Part shown: positions 24,629-33,362 of the stretch, one piece after another
Numbering within the stretch: the stretch's first letter is position 1
Layout of the letters: each line of letters starts with the position of its first letter
Source of the DNA: Prevotellaceae bacterium HUN156
GTDB taxonomy: Bacteria > Bacteroidota > Bacteroidia > Bacteroidales > Bacteroidaceae
DNA: 64,000 nt
Reading direction: 5' to 3'
Assembly: GCA_900119285.1 (NCBI GenBank)
Contig: FPIT01000006.1
Span: 53,368 to 117,367 of the forward strand
Made by a program: the position numbers and the translations under genes
The notes under the pieces: model-generated
What the model was told of the DNA's origin: nothing
Databases searched by the model: none
Seen by the model: the letters and a program-made list of their open reading frames with translations, nothing else

Positions 24629-25390
24629 ATGTACAGTAGTGTTTTTTTCTCTGTGATATTGCAATGTCTTCTCAACTTATTGGGATGTTGGCATATAAAT
24701 GGAAGTTTATCTTATCGAATTACTGAAAAAGGAGATACTGTATTTATTTCCAAAGAATCTGAAAACGTTTCACCTCAAGTGACGTTTTTATATAGTCATA
24801 AAGGCAGCATAAAATATGGTGATGGTAATTTTGTCTGTTTTAGATGGCAAGAGATTCCTGAGAATCGTATTAAAATAACTTTTTTCCATGACAGCGCTAC
24901 GAATCGAATTCTTTCAGTTCAAAACACAGATGATAGGTTAGAATTGTGGGAAAATAAGGATAGTGATAGTGTTAATAAGTACATAATGAGTAAGACTGAT
25001 TATATTATAGAAGAATATAACGGTAAAAAACTGAAAGTTACCAAGGAGGAATATAAATATCTTATGAATAATAACCCATTCAAAGATTTGCAGTGTTACG
25101 TTGCTGTAGGTCGTGAGAATGGTAGTAAGTTACAAATAGGAGGACAAGAGTATCTCGAAGTAATTCATCAACAACCCGATATGCAATTTGTTGTATTTGT
25201 AAAAAGTTCTATCCACCAGAAAAATATCCCTTGCTATCTGATAACAATCAGAGCGAATGGGAATGGCAAAACTTATGCAAACTATATTAAACATGTCAAG
25301 ATAAAAAGATCAATCAAAGGGACATGTCCCCATGATTCTCCTAATCCAAAAGCAAATGAAATATATAATGAATCACCGGGACAGGTTTGA
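24629..25390 (+). CDS. Hypothetical protein, unknown family
   Basis: 253 residues, A/T-rich codons, with a good ribosome binding site (AGGAGG 13 bases upstream). The N-terminus is hydrophobic (SSVFFSVILQCLLNLLGC), perhaps a signal or lipoprotein sequence ending at Cys 20, and the rest looks beta-rich. I recognise no domain. The last about 26 residues (SIKGTCPHDSPNPKANEIYNESPGQV) are encoded by two REP-like palindromes, so the original C-terminus may have been replaced. Base composition and isolation suggest recent acquisition. Confidence 0.6.
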   Translation: MYSSVFFSVILQCLLNLLGCWHINGSLSYRITEKGDTVFISKESENVSPQVTFLYSHKGSIKYGDGNFVCFRWQEIPENRIKITFFHDSATNRILSVQNTDDRLELWENKDSDSVNKYIMSKTDYIIEEYNGKKLKVTKEEYKYLMNNNPFKDLQCYVAVGRENGSKLQIGGQEYLEVIHQQPDMQFVVFVKSSIHQKNIPCYLITIRANGNGKTYANYIKHVKIKRSIKGTCPHDSPNPKANEIYNESPGQV

Positions 25391-25511
25391 TTCCTCCACG
25401 AAATTCTTGGAAGATTAAAGGAAAGTAATTATATTTGCAAGCAGAATAGTAAAACGAAAATACAACATGAAGCCAAATCATAACCAGGAATCAAAAAGTC
25501 CCTATGATTCC
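25312..25511. repeat. Cluster of three REP-like palindromes
   Basis: AATCA..GGGACATGTCCC..TGATT (about 25312-25336), GAATCA..GGGACAGG..TGATTC (about 25370-25392) and GGAATCA..GTCCC..TGATTCC (25487-25511). They share the GGGAC core of the palindrome in the helicase gene. The first two fall inside the 3' end of the preceding ORF. Confidence 0.6.
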
Positions 25512-25543
25512 CAAGAACTATACTAATCATTTGAAGAGTTATT

Positions 25544-26044
25544 ATGGATTTACAGACGCTTATAGAAAAAGTGCCGAGCACTCGTCTCGTGTTATATTAT
25601 CGTGAGATTCATACTAGCATAAATGAAGAGTGGAAGATGTGGGCATTGGATATGATGGAGGTTGGTTATCAGCAATCGTCTATCGCACAACTTGCAGGAG
25701 AAGACCTCTCAATGAATCCTTTTGAATTTGATGCGCTAGTGGAATTGATATTCAATGAGCTGGGTTTGAAATGTCCGCAGGATATAGGCAAATACGAATA
25801 TATTATATGGGTAGCTCATCAGGTGATTGAAGGTAATATGTCAGCAGAGAATGGCTTTTCTCTCTTATCGCAGGCTGCAGTCAATACTAATTTTCACAAA
25901 GCATTCCTCGATTTTTATTATCTCAATGACGATGCAGACCTTCTCCGTAGAGGTTATCCTGCATGTTATGGTGATGGCACTATGCATCAAGATAACATTG
26001 AAGAATGGATGACGGAGTATTTCAAGAAACTTTTATTTAAATGA
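25544..26044 (+). CDS. Hypothetical acidic protein, unknown family
   Basis: 166 residues, predicted mainly alpha-helical and acidic, no signal peptide or membrane segment (MDLQTLIEKVPSTRLVLYYREIHTSINEEWKMWALDMMEVG..). Short size, acidity and position next to REP elements are reminiscent of small immunity-type proteins, but no toxin gene is adjacent and I claim no function. No clear ribosome binding site. Confidence 0.6.
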   Translation: MDLQTLIEKVPSTRLVLYYREIHTSINEEWKMWALDMMEVGYQQSSIAQLAGEDLSMNPFEFDALVELIFNELGLKCPQDIGKYEYIIWVAHQVIEGNMSAENGFSLLSQAAVNTNFHKAFLDFYYLNDDADLLRRGYPACYGDGTMHQDNIEEWMTEYFKKLLFK

Positions 26045-26092
26045 AGCGTAACACATGGGGATCCCGTGTGCTATTAAGGCGAAAGTTCATCA

Positions 26093-26173
26093 CTACTCGC
26101 TCTTCTTGTTTTTGTAGATAAACACACCGATAACGATGATTACTACAACGGAAATGATGTGAAGCCAATCCAT
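26093..26173 (-). CDS. 26-residue single-span membrane peptide
   Basis: MDWLHIISVVVIIVIGVFIY then a basic tail KNKKSE: one membrane helix and a positive C-terminus. A TACCTTTG -7 box on the same strand (26202-26209) lies 28 bases before the ATG, so a short dedicated transcript is plausible. A longer in-frame ORF exists upstream (to 26398) but it reads through this promoter and lacks good codons. Role unknown. Confidence 0.5.
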   Translation of the reverse strand: MDWLHIISVVVIIVIGVFIYKNKKSE

Positions 26174-26321
26174 AATATTGTGATATTTATTGTTACTGCT
26201 GCAAAGGTACAAAAAAATAGTCCTTGACGCTACAATTAACAAGAAAAAGTAATTAAAAGAACAGGAAAACAAAGAAAAACGAATGGATAATTGAAAATTA
26301 TTTCTTAATTTTGCAAACGAA

Positions 26322-26408
26322 ATGACAAGTATCCATAAAACAAATATCCTTTTGGCACTCGTGGCACTGGCGCTGGCCGTGCTATGCGTGTTGAGCATTA
26401 TGACGTGA
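26322..26408 (+). CDS. 28-residue membrane peptide coupled to the DUF3822 gene
   Basis: MTSIHKTNILLALVALALAV then LCVLSIMT: one hydrophobic helix. Its stop overlaps the next start (TGATG at 26406-26410), so translation is coupled to the DUF3822 gene. A TAATTTTG box ends at 26312, only 9 bases upstream, giving an almost leaderless message. It could be a small functional protein or a leader peptide for the operon. Confidence 0.5.
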   Translation: MTSIHKTNILLALVALALAVLCVLSIMT

Positions 26409-27196
26409 TGGACAACAAACAGAAAAGACTTGTAATACGTGTGAGCCGAAGCAGTCTGTCGTTCTCTGTAGCGACGGACAGCGATATCGTATTCGAACCG
26501 TATGCACTGAACAGCAGCATCTCAATGACTGCCAACATGCGTGAGGCACTGCGCACCACAGCTTTGCTCAACGAACACTTTGAGCGTGTATTGGTAATGG
26601 TGGACTCACTGACACTGATGGTGCCTGCCAACCTCTTTTCGGAAGAGGAGCGCGACCAGATGTATCATCACGCCTTTACAGGACAGGAGCAACAGGTGGT
26701 GATGCATACCGTATTGCCCGACCTGAATGCTGTGGTACTGTTCTCCATCCAAAAGGATTTGCGCAACGTGCTGAACGACAACTACAATGATGTGCGCTAT
26801 ACGGCAGCCATCGCCCCAGTATGGCGTCATCTGCACCAGCGCAGCTATACTGGTCAGCACCAGAAGTTGTATGGATACTTCCACGACCGCAAGATGGAAG
26901 TGTTCAGCTTTGCACAGAATCGCTTCTTGTTCTGCAACGCCTTCAGCGTTAACAATCCCAACGACGCGCTCTACTACCTGCTGGGTGTATGGAAGCAGTT
27001 GGCACTATCAGCTGAGCACGACGAGCTGCATCTGGTGGGCGACATCATGGAACGTGAGAAACTGATAGAAGAGGCACAGCGATTCATCAAGCGCGTATTC
27101 TATATCAATCCTTCTGGAGAGTTTAACCGGGCTGCCGTGACACAAATCAATGGTATGCCCTATGACCTGATGACGCTATTTGTGAAAGGGAGGTAG
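26408..27196 (+). CDS. DUF3822 family protein
   Basis: 262 residues from the ATG at 26408, which overlaps the stop of the small ORF before it. The family occurs in Bacteroidetes, typically directly ahead of rsmD, as here. The fold is thought to resemble the actin/RNase H-like ATPase group; recognisable parts are KRLVIRVSRSSLSFSVAT at the start and QKLYGYFHDRKMEVFSFAQNRFLFCNAFSVNNPNDALYYLLGVWKQLAL about 155-205. Function unknown. A REP-like palindrome and a heptamer array separate it from rsmD. Confidence 0.85.
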   Translation: MDNKQKRLVIRVSRSSLSFSVATDSDIVFEPYALNSSISMTANMREALRTTALLNEHFERVLVMVDSLTLMVPANLFSEEERDQMYHHAFTGQEQQVVMHTVLPDLNAVVLFSIQKDLRNVLNDNYNDVRYTAAIAPVWRHLHQRSYTGQHQKLYGYFHDRKMEVFSFAQNRFLFCNAFSVNNPNDALYYLLGVWKQLALSAEHDELHLVGDIMEREKLIEEAQRFIKRVFYINPSGEFNRAAVTQINGMPYDLMTLFVKGR

Positions 27197-27200
27197 CCTA

Positions 27201-27226
27201 CCCCCACCCTCTCCCTTAAGGGAGGG
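27201..27226. repeat. GC-rich palindrome between DUF3822 and rsmD
   Basis: CCCCCACCCT followed by the perfect palindrome CTCCCTTAAGGGAG (27211-27224). It belongs to the same kind of element as the one at 17521-17593 and may act as a transcript-end hairpin. Confidence 0.6.
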
Positions 27227-27302
27227 GAGCATAACAGATAGTTTAAGCGCAGCCAATGTTCCCACGAGCTCTGCTCGCTTTGTACCTTTAGGTCAAAGAA
27301 TG

Positions 27303-27372
27303 TTCAATGTTCAATGTTCAATGTTCAATGTTCAATGTTCAATGTTCAATGTTCTAAGTTCTAAGTTGTGAG
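27303..27372 (+). repeat. Ten-unit heptamer array running into the rsmD start codon
   Basis: Seven perfect TTCAATG units (27303-27351), two TTCTAAG (27352-27365) and TTGTGAG (27366-27372). The GTG start of rsmD at 27368-27370 is part of the last unit, so the array replaces the whole ribosome binding region. Confidence 0.9.
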
Positions 27373-27937
27373 AATTATTACTGGAAAATATAAGGGGCGA
27401 CATTTTGATATTCCCCGCACGTTTAAAGCACGTCCTACTACAGACTTTGCCAAGGAGAACATCTTCAATGTACTGATACAGTATGTGGACTTTGAAGATG
27501 CTACGGCTCTTGACCTCTTCTCAGGCACGGGTAGCATCTCACTGGAACTGCTCAGCCGTGGCTGTAGTCAGGTGGTGAGCGTAGAGATGGATCGCGACCA
27601 TCACCGCTTTATCAAGGAGTGTTTTGCAAAACTGGAGAAAAACAATCAGTCTTCAACGTCTAACGTACAATGTATCCGTGGTGATGTATTCCGCTTCATC
27701 AAGTCATGTAAACAGCAATACGACATCGTATTTGCAGATCCTCCCTATGCACTGAAGGAGTTGCCTCAGATTCCCGACTTAGTGATTGAGAAGCAGCTAC
27801 TAAAAGAGAATGGCATCTTTGTCTTTGAACACGGCAAAGACTATGACTTCTCACAGCATCCCAACTTCATAGAACACCGCAGTTATGGCAGCGTGAACTT
27901 CTCGCTCTTTAGAGCAGCGGAGAAAGCAAGCGAGTGA
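27368..27937 (+). CDS. rsmD: 16S rRNA (guanine966-N2)-methyltransferase
   Basis: 189 residues. It methylates G966 of 16S rRNA with S-adenosylmethionine. Visible marks: N-terminal MRIITGKYKGRHFDIP, ARPTTDFAKENIFNVL, the SAM-binding ALDLFSGTGSISLELLSRGC (about 48-67) and the catalytic DPPYAL (about 122). The start is a GTG inside a heptamer array. Residues about 95-101 (SSTSNVQ) come from three degenerate heptamers (27651-27671). The 3' end overlaps the convergent cls gene by 29 bases. Confidence 0.95.
   Translation: MRIITGKYKGRHFDIPRTFKARPTTDFAKENIFNVLIQYVDFEDATALDLFSGTGSISLELLSRGCSQVVSVEMDRDHHRFIKECFAKLEKNNQSSTSNVQCIRGDVFRFIKSCKQQYDIVFADPPYALKELPQIPDLVIEKQLLKENGIFVFEHGKDYDFSQHPNFIEHRSYGSVNFSLFRAAEKASE
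27651..27671 (+). repeat. Degenerate heptamers inside rsmD (3 units)
   Basis: CTTCAAC, GTCTAAC, GTACAAT in 7-base phase on the coding strand. Weak on its own; its likeness to the array 280 bases upstream supports it. Confidence 0.5.
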
Positions 27938-29357
27938 GCGACTCCCACAGGCGAGGCAGAAAATGGGGATTGAGGCGACGAGGCAAGTCGCTAAGCAATA
28001 CACTCTGTGACTGATCGTCCAAGAATACTTTTTTCATTCTCAGTGCAATGCCTTCATCATAGACGAAGGCGTTGACCTCAAAGTTATTTTCGAAAGAGCG
28101 GCTATCCAGATTGGTAGAACCGCAGGTGGAGAGTGTATCGTCAGACACCATCATCTTAGAATGCATGAAGCCTGAACGATAGAGGTATATCTGTGCACCA
28201 GCCTCATGCAGCTCTCGCAGATAAGAGCGCGAAGCCCAATCAGTAAGAGGAGCATCAGAGCGCAACGGACAGATGATGCGCACATCGACACCTCCCACGG
28301 CAGCAGTCTTCAAAGCGAAGAGTACAGGCTCGTTGGGAAGGAAATAGGGTGTCTCAATATAGACATAGCGACGAGCGGCAAGAATGGAACGCACATACCC
28401 CTGCATAATCTCCGGATAGTGAGCCGTAGGTCCGCTGGTAACAATCTGCACCACACAGTTGTTGGGTGTAGTGTTATGAGCAAGCGCAGGATAGTAGGCG
28501 CGGTCTGTAACGAGTGTCTGGTCAACGAAATACCAGTCAACAAGGAAGGTGCGCTGCAAAGCATAGACTGCACCACCCGACAGTCGCCACATCGTGTCGC
28601 GCCAAGGTTGCTGGCCAGTACCTTTCACATAGCGCAGGGCAATATTCATGCCTCCCACATAACCTACCTTGCCATCAATGATGATGAGTTTGCGGTGGTC
28701 GCGATAGTTGGCCTTAGACGTAAACGATGGGAAGTGAACAGGCAGGAAACCAGCCACCTCAATACCAGCATCACGCATACGGTTGAAGAAACGATGGCTC
28801 ACCTTCCAACAGCCCACATCATCGTATATCAGTCGAACGGCAACACCGCTATGCGCCTTGTCTATCAAGGCATCTGCGATGAGATTGCCTAAGGGATCAT
28901 CTTCAATGATATATAGTTCGAGGTGGATGTGATGGTGAGCTCCAGCAATATCCTTCAACAGTTCGGGAATATAGGCATAGCCATCGGTGATAATGTCTAT
29001 CTGATTATCCTTAAAGGGCAATGCCATGTTCTGGTTGATAAAGAGGTCGACCAGTTGGCGATGACGCTCTGGCACACGGAAGTCTTCCTGTTCAACAAAA
29101 CTCAACATGGAGCGCTTAGTGAGCTGATCGAGCGAGCCCTGACTGACCAGACGCTCTCTGCGATGATTGATGCCAAAAAAGAGGTAAAAGACGATGCCGA
29201 CAAGAGGGACAAAGAATATCACCAGCGCCCACGCCATCGTCTTAGCGGGCTGCCGGTTGTCCATAATGACATGGATAATGGCGGATGCTATCAGTATCCA
29301 TGCAAGGGCGACACCTATTATATATAATAAACCTTCCATTGGCAAGGTGAGAGGCAA
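27909..29357 (-). CDS. cls: Cardiolipin synthase (phospholipase D family)
   Basis: 482 residues. It makes cardiolipin from phosphatidylglycerol at the inner membrane. Two N-terminal membrane helices (about 7-60: LYIIGVALAWILIASAIIHVIM and MAWALVIFFVPLVGIVFYLFFGI) and two HKD motifs: HRKLIIIDGKVGYVGGMN (about 220) and HSKMMVSDDTLSTCGSTN (about 400). It lies 6 bases after dnaG on the same strand, so the two are probably co-transcribed. Confidence 0.95.
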   Translation of the reverse strand: MPLTLPMEGLLYIIGVALAWILIASAIIHVIMDNRQPAKTMAWALVIFFVPLVGIVFYLFFGINHRRERLVSQGSLDQLTKRSMLSFVEQEDFRVPERHRQLVDLFINQNMALPFKDNQIDIITDGYAYIPELLKDIAGAHHHIHLELYIIEDDPLGNLIADALIDKAHSGVAVRLIYDDVGCWKVSHRFFNRMRDAGIEVAGFLPVHFPSFTSKANYRDHRKLIIIDGKVGYVGGMNIALRYVKGTGQQPWRDTMWRLSGGAVYALQRTFLVDWYFVDQTLVTDRAYYPALAHNTTPNNCVVQIVTSGPTAHYPEIMQGYVRSILAARRYVYIETPYFLPNEPVLFALKTAAVGGVDVRIICPLRSDAPLTDWASRSYLRELHEAGAQIYLYRSGFMHSKMMVSDDTLSTCGSTNLDSRSFENNFEVNAFVYDEGIALRMKKVFLDDQSQSVLLSDLPRRLNPHFLPRLWESLTRLLSPLL

Positions 29358-29363
29358 GAGGTG

Positions 29364-31301
29364 TTAAATGATGACTTCAGAGCCTCGCTTCTTTGCCAGT
29401 TCGTTGCGTAGCTCTTGTGTCTGCTTATAGTCTTCCATAACAGCCTTGATGCGCTCCATATCAGAGCCCACCTCCTTCAGCTGTTTCTGCAGGTCTTTCA
29501 GATGCTGACTGATGATGTCATAGCGGAAGTCGAGTATAAGGTGCTGAACGCGCTGACGCAACAGGCTCTGACTTTCCTTCACCACAAAGCTCTGGCTCAG
29601 CTGATGGCTGTCGATACCCAATTGGGCAGCCAACTGACTCATCTCTGGGTCTGGGTGTTGCATGAAATACTGGTCGGCCTTGAAGTTTGCATCAGCAGAG
29701 TGCTCTACGGCTTCACGCAGTATGCGATTATAGCGCTCGTCACTAAACGTGAGATTGTCGCTACCTAAGTCGAAATCGATATACTGGGCCACATTCAGAT
29801 TTACAGTGCCACCGTCTTCCGTTTCCAGATTCTCAAAGATAATCTCATCGCCATGACGGATAATATTCTGCACCAACAAACGCTCCACGGCTGTGGTCTG
29901 TTCCAATGAGGTATGCATACCCATCGGCTCAGGTGCAGAGGTATTGTCCTGTTGACGACTCTGTTCGCGGTCGGCAATTCGACGCTGCTCCTCTTGTTCG
30001 CCAGCGATATACTTATTGGTTTGAGAAATCAGTGTGGTCTCATTGACATCCAGACGGCGTGAGCACTCTTTGATATAGGTGGCGCGGACAACAGGGTCAG
30101 GAATGACGCTCACTGAGCGCACGATATTATTGATAGCCTCAGCACGCTTGATGGGGTCCTTGACATCCCTTAGCATGAGGTCTGTCTTAAACTCGATAAA
30201 GTCTGTCTGATGCTGCTCAATATATTCCTTAAACTCCTGAGCAGTATGCTTTCGACTGAACGAGTCGGGGTCATCGCCATCGGGCAGCAATAACACCTTT
30301 ACATTCATACCTTCCTGCAACAGCATATCGGTACCACGCATGGCAGCATGGATACCTGCAGCATCACCATCATAAAGCAATACGATGTTGGAAGTAAAGC
30401 GGTGCAACAAGCGTATCTGGTAATTGCTGAGCGCTGTACCCGAGTTGGCCACCACATTCTCCAGTCCACACTGGTGCATGGCGATGACATCAGTATAACC
30501 CTCTACCATATACACGCAGTCATCTTTGACAATGGCTTTCTTGGCTTGATAGATGCCATAGAGCTCGCGCTCCTTATGATAGATCTCCGAATCGGGCGAA
30601 TTGACATATTTCTGCTGTACACCCTTAGTGGCAGCATCCAGTTTACGACCACCAAAGGCCACCACCTTACCACTGACATTCAACCAAGGGAAGATGGCGC
30701 GACCGGCAAAGCGGTCATATACTCCATGTTCGTTCTCGACACAGAGACCGGTCTTTATCAGGTACTCATCTTTGTAACCCTTGCGACGAGCCTCGTTGAC
30801 CAATGCATCACGCTTGGTTAAGGCAAAGCCCAACTTAAACTTCTCAATGATATCATCACGGACGCCACGACTACGGAAATACTGTTTACCGATAGCCATA
30901 CCGTCAACATCATTCTTCAGAATGTTATGGAAATAGTCGCATGCCCACTCGTTGACCACAAACATCGATTCGCGCTCACTCTGCTCACGTTTCTCGTCGT
31001 CGCTAAGTTCACGCTCTTGTATCTCAATATTATATTTCTTGGCCAACCAACGCAGGGCTTCAGGATAGGTTATCTGCTCATGCTTCATCAGGAAGTTGAT
31101 GGCATTACCACCCTCACCACAAGAGAAGCACTTACAAATCTGACGAGCCGGCGACACCATAAACGAAGGTGTCTTATCATCATGGAAAGGACATAAACCT
31201 TTGTAGTTAACTCCCGACTTACGGAGGTTAACAAACTCACCAACAACATCCACGATGTTTACGGCATCCATTATCTTGTCTACGGTCGCTCTATCAATCA
31301 T
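29364..31301 (-). CDS. dnaG: DNA primase
   Basis: 645 residues. It synthesises RNA primers for replication. The N-terminal zinc ribbon has C37, H40, C58 and C61 (GLCPFHDDKTPSF..CKCFSCGEGG). The TOPRIM core has VEGYTDVIAMHQ and LLYDGDAAG (about 265-320). The C-terminal helicase-binding region is alpha-helical. A complete promoter (TTG, 20 bases, TAACTTTG) lies at 31310-31340, and the leader is only about 9 bases. Confidence 0.97.
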   Translation of the reverse strand: MIDRATVDKIMDAVNIVDVVGEFVNLRKSGVNYKGLCPFHDDKTPSFMVSPARQICKCFSCGEGGNAINFLMKHEQITYPEALRWLAKKYNIEIQERELSDDEKREQSERESMFVVNEWACDYFHNILKNDVDGMAIGKQYFRSRGVRDDIIEKFKLGFALTKRDALVNEARRKGYKDEYLIKTGLCVENEHGVYDRFAGRAIFPWLNVSGKVVAFGGRKLDAATKGVQQKYVNSPDSEIYHKERELYGIYQAKKAIVKDDCVYMVEGYTDVIAMHQCGLENVVANSGTALSNYQIRLLHRFTSNIVLLYDGDAAGIHAAMRGTDMLLQEGMNVKVLLLPDGDDPDSFSRKHTAQEFKEYIEQHQTDFIEFKTDLMLRDVKDPIKRAEAINNIVRSVSVIPDPVVRATYIKECSRRLDVNETTLISQTNKYIAGEQEEQRRIADREQSRQQDNTSAPEPMGMHTSLEQTTAVERLLVQNIIRHGDEIIFENLETEDGGTVNLNVAQYIDFDLGSDNLTFSDERYNRILREAVEHSADANFKADQYFMQHPDPEMSQLAAQLGIDSHQLSQSFVVKESQSLLRQRVQHLILDFRYDIISQHLKDLQKQLKEVGSDMERIKAVMEDYKQTQELRNELAKKRGSEVII

Positions 31302-31309
31302 AACGAGTG

Positions 31310-31340
31310 CAAAGTTACGAAAAGTCGAGAGAAATACAAA
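31310..31340 (-). promoter_or_regulatory. Promoter of dnaG-cls
   Basis: Minus strand TTG (31338-31340), 20 bases, TAACTTTG (31310-31317). The start codon is 8 bases past the -7 box, so the message is nearly leaderless. Confidence 0.75.
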
Positions 31341-31406
31341 AGGAAAACTTGTTTTTCTTTCATTTCCGAGACGAAGTAATTTCGGCGAAGCCAGAGTTAC
31401 GAAAAA

Positions 31407-31434
31407 TTTTCAAATTTCAATTTTCAACTTTCAA
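31407..31434 (+). repeat. Heptamer array upstream of topB (4 units)
   Basis: TTTTCAA, ATTTCAA, TTTTCAA, CTTTCAA in 7-base phase, ending 10 bases before the TAACTTTG -7 box of topB (31445-31452). It covers the place of the -33 element, where no TTG is found. Confidence 0.75.
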
Positions 31435-31460
31435 CTTTTTTTCGTAACTTTGCACTTTGT

Positions 31461-33338
31461 ATGATAGTTTGTATAGCAGAGAAACCCAGCGTAGCCAAAG
31501 ACATTGCTCGTATCATTGGAGCAACAAGTTCGCATGATGGGTATATGGAAGGAAATGGTTTCCAGGTGACATGGACATTCGGTCACCTGTGTACCCTGAA
31601 AGAGCCCCACGACTACACACCCATGTGGAAGATGTGGAGCCTGACATCGCTACCTATGATTCCCGAACGCTTTGGCATTAAGCTCATTGATGACCAAGGT
31701 ATCAAGAAGCAATTCTCCATTATTGAGAGACTCATGCAACAGGCTGAGCGCATCGTCAACTGCGGTGACGCCGGTCAGGAGGGTGAGCTCATCCAGCGTT
31801 GGGTGATGCAGAAGGCTGGAGCTAAGTGCCCCGTTAGTCGTCTTTGGATTTCAAGTATGACAGACGAAGCCATCCGCGAGGGTTTCCAAAACCTGAAAGA
31901 CCAGGCAGACTATCAACCTCTTTATATGGCAGGACTCTCGCGTGCCATTGGCGACTGGCTGTTGGGCATGAATGCCACACGTCTCTACACCCTAAAATAT
32001 GGTCAGAACCGTCAGGTGCTCTCCATCGGTCGTGTACAGACCCCCACATTGGCATTGATTGTCAATCGCCAGAAAGAGATAGACAACTTCAAGCCCGAAC
32101 CTTATTGGGTATTGGCTACCGTCTATCGCGACACTACCTTTACAGCTACCAAAGGTAAGTTTACTTCCAAGGAAGAAGGTGAAGAGGCTTTCAAGACTAT
32201 TGAGGGTAAACCATTCACAGTAACGAAAGTGGAGAAGAAGACTGGCAAGGAACAGCCACCACAGTTATACGACCTTACCTCGCTACAGGTGGACTGTAAC
32301 CGTAAGTTTGGATTCTCTGCTGAGATGACGCTGAACCTGATTCAGGCACTCTATGAGCGTAAGTACACCACTTACCCACGTGTTGACACACAGTATCTTT
32401 CGGACGACATCTATCCCAAATGTCCACAGACACTGAACGGACTTTATCAGACCAAGTTCTTTGGCAAGGCCGTGTATGCAGAATATATCAAACCTATTGG
32501 TGGAAAGCCACTGAAGAAAACCAAGCGAGTATTCGACACCTCGAAGGTGACCGACCACCATGCCATCATTCCGACTGGTGTGATTCCACAGAACCTGAGC
32601 GATGCCGAGCAAAAGGTGTTCGACTTGGTGGCTCGTCGCTTTATCGGCGTATTCCTGGATGACTGTAAGTTCTCTACCACCACGGTATTGGGAGAAGTTG
32701 ACGGCATCGAGTTTAAGGTGACGGGTAAGGAAATCCTCGAACCTGGTTGGCGAGTAGTAAGAGAGAAAACCATAGAAAGCACTGACAACGATAACGCGGA
32801 AAGTGCCGAGAAGAAAGATGATGAGGAGCGCACATTGCCCACATTCGTAAAGGGAGAAAGTGGTGACCACATCCCTACCCTAACGGAGAAGATGACCACA
32901 CCACCACCTTACTATAACGAGGCTTCACTGCTGAGAGCAATGGAGACCGCAGGTAAGTTTGTAGAAGACGAAACGCTGCGTGCCGCTATGAAGGAAAACG
33001 GTATCGGTCGTCCCTCATCGCGTGCGTCAATTATCGAAACACTCTTCAAGCGTCGCTATATTCGTCGTGAGCGTAAACGATTGGTTGCTACACCTACGGG
33101 TATCGAACTTATCGACCTGATTCGCGAAGACCTGCTAAAGAGTTGCGAACTCACGGGTATCTGGGAGAAGAAGCTGCGCGACATAGAATCAAAGAAATAC
33201 GATGCTCAGCAGTTTATCAACGAGCTCAAACAACAGGTAACCGCCATTGTACACGACGTCATGGTAGATCCCACCAATCGCCGTATTACCGTGATGCCTG
33301 CTGAGGAAGAGAAGAAGAAAAAGAAAAGCAAAAAATAA
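31461..33338 (+). CDS. topB: DNA topoisomerase III
   Basis: 625 residues, type IA topoisomerase that decatenates single-stranded DNA. The N-terminal TOPRIM domain starts MIVCIAEKPSVAKDIARIIGA with Glu 7 as the metal/acid residue. The active tyrosine lies in TTYPRVDTQYL (about residue 303). The C-terminus is a Lys run without zinc fingers, as in many TopB proteins. The TAACTTTG box ends 8 bases before the ATG. Confidence 0.96.
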   Translation: MIVCIAEKPSVAKDIARIIGATSSHDGYMEGNGFQVTWTFGHLCTLKEPHDYTPMWKMWSLTSLPMIPERFGIKLIDDQGIKKQFSIIERLMQQAERIVNCGDAGQEGELIQRWVMQKAGAKCPVSRLWISSMTDEAIREGFQNLKDQADYQPLYMAGLSRAIGDWLLGMNATRLYTLKYGQNRQVLSIGRVQTPTLALIVNRQKEIDNFKPEPYWVLATVYRDTTFTATKGKFTSKEEGEEAFKTIEGKPFTVTKVEKKTGKEQPPQLYDLTSLQVDCNRKFGFSAEMTLNLIQALYERKYTTYPRVDTQYLSDDIYPKCPQTLNGLYQTKFFGKAVYAEYIKPIGGKPLKKTKRVFDTSKVTDHHAIIPTGVIPQNLSDAEQKVFDLVARRFIGVFLDDCKFSTTTVLGEVDGIEFKVTGKEILEPGWRVVREKTIESTDNDNAESAEKKDDEERTLPTFVKGESGDHIPTLTEKMTTPPPYYNEASLLRAMETAGKFVEDETLRAAMKENGIGRPSSRASIIETLFKRRYIRRERKRLVATPTGIELIDLIREDLLKSCELTGIWEKKLRDIESKKYDAQQFINELKQQVTAIVHDVMVDPTNRRITVMPAEEEKKKKKSKK

Positions 33339-33362
33339 ACATTATATATACCAGCAATTACT

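Noticed and set aside
26174..26398. 101-residue protein upstream of and including the 26-residue peptide
   Set aside because: The longer frame runs through a promoter and a low-complexity Phe/Ser-rich stretch; only the last 26 codons have a sensible start and promoter.
28206..28892. 228-codon plus-strand ORF within cls
   Set aside because: Antisense to conserved HKD-motif coding sequence; no ribosome binding site or family resemblance.
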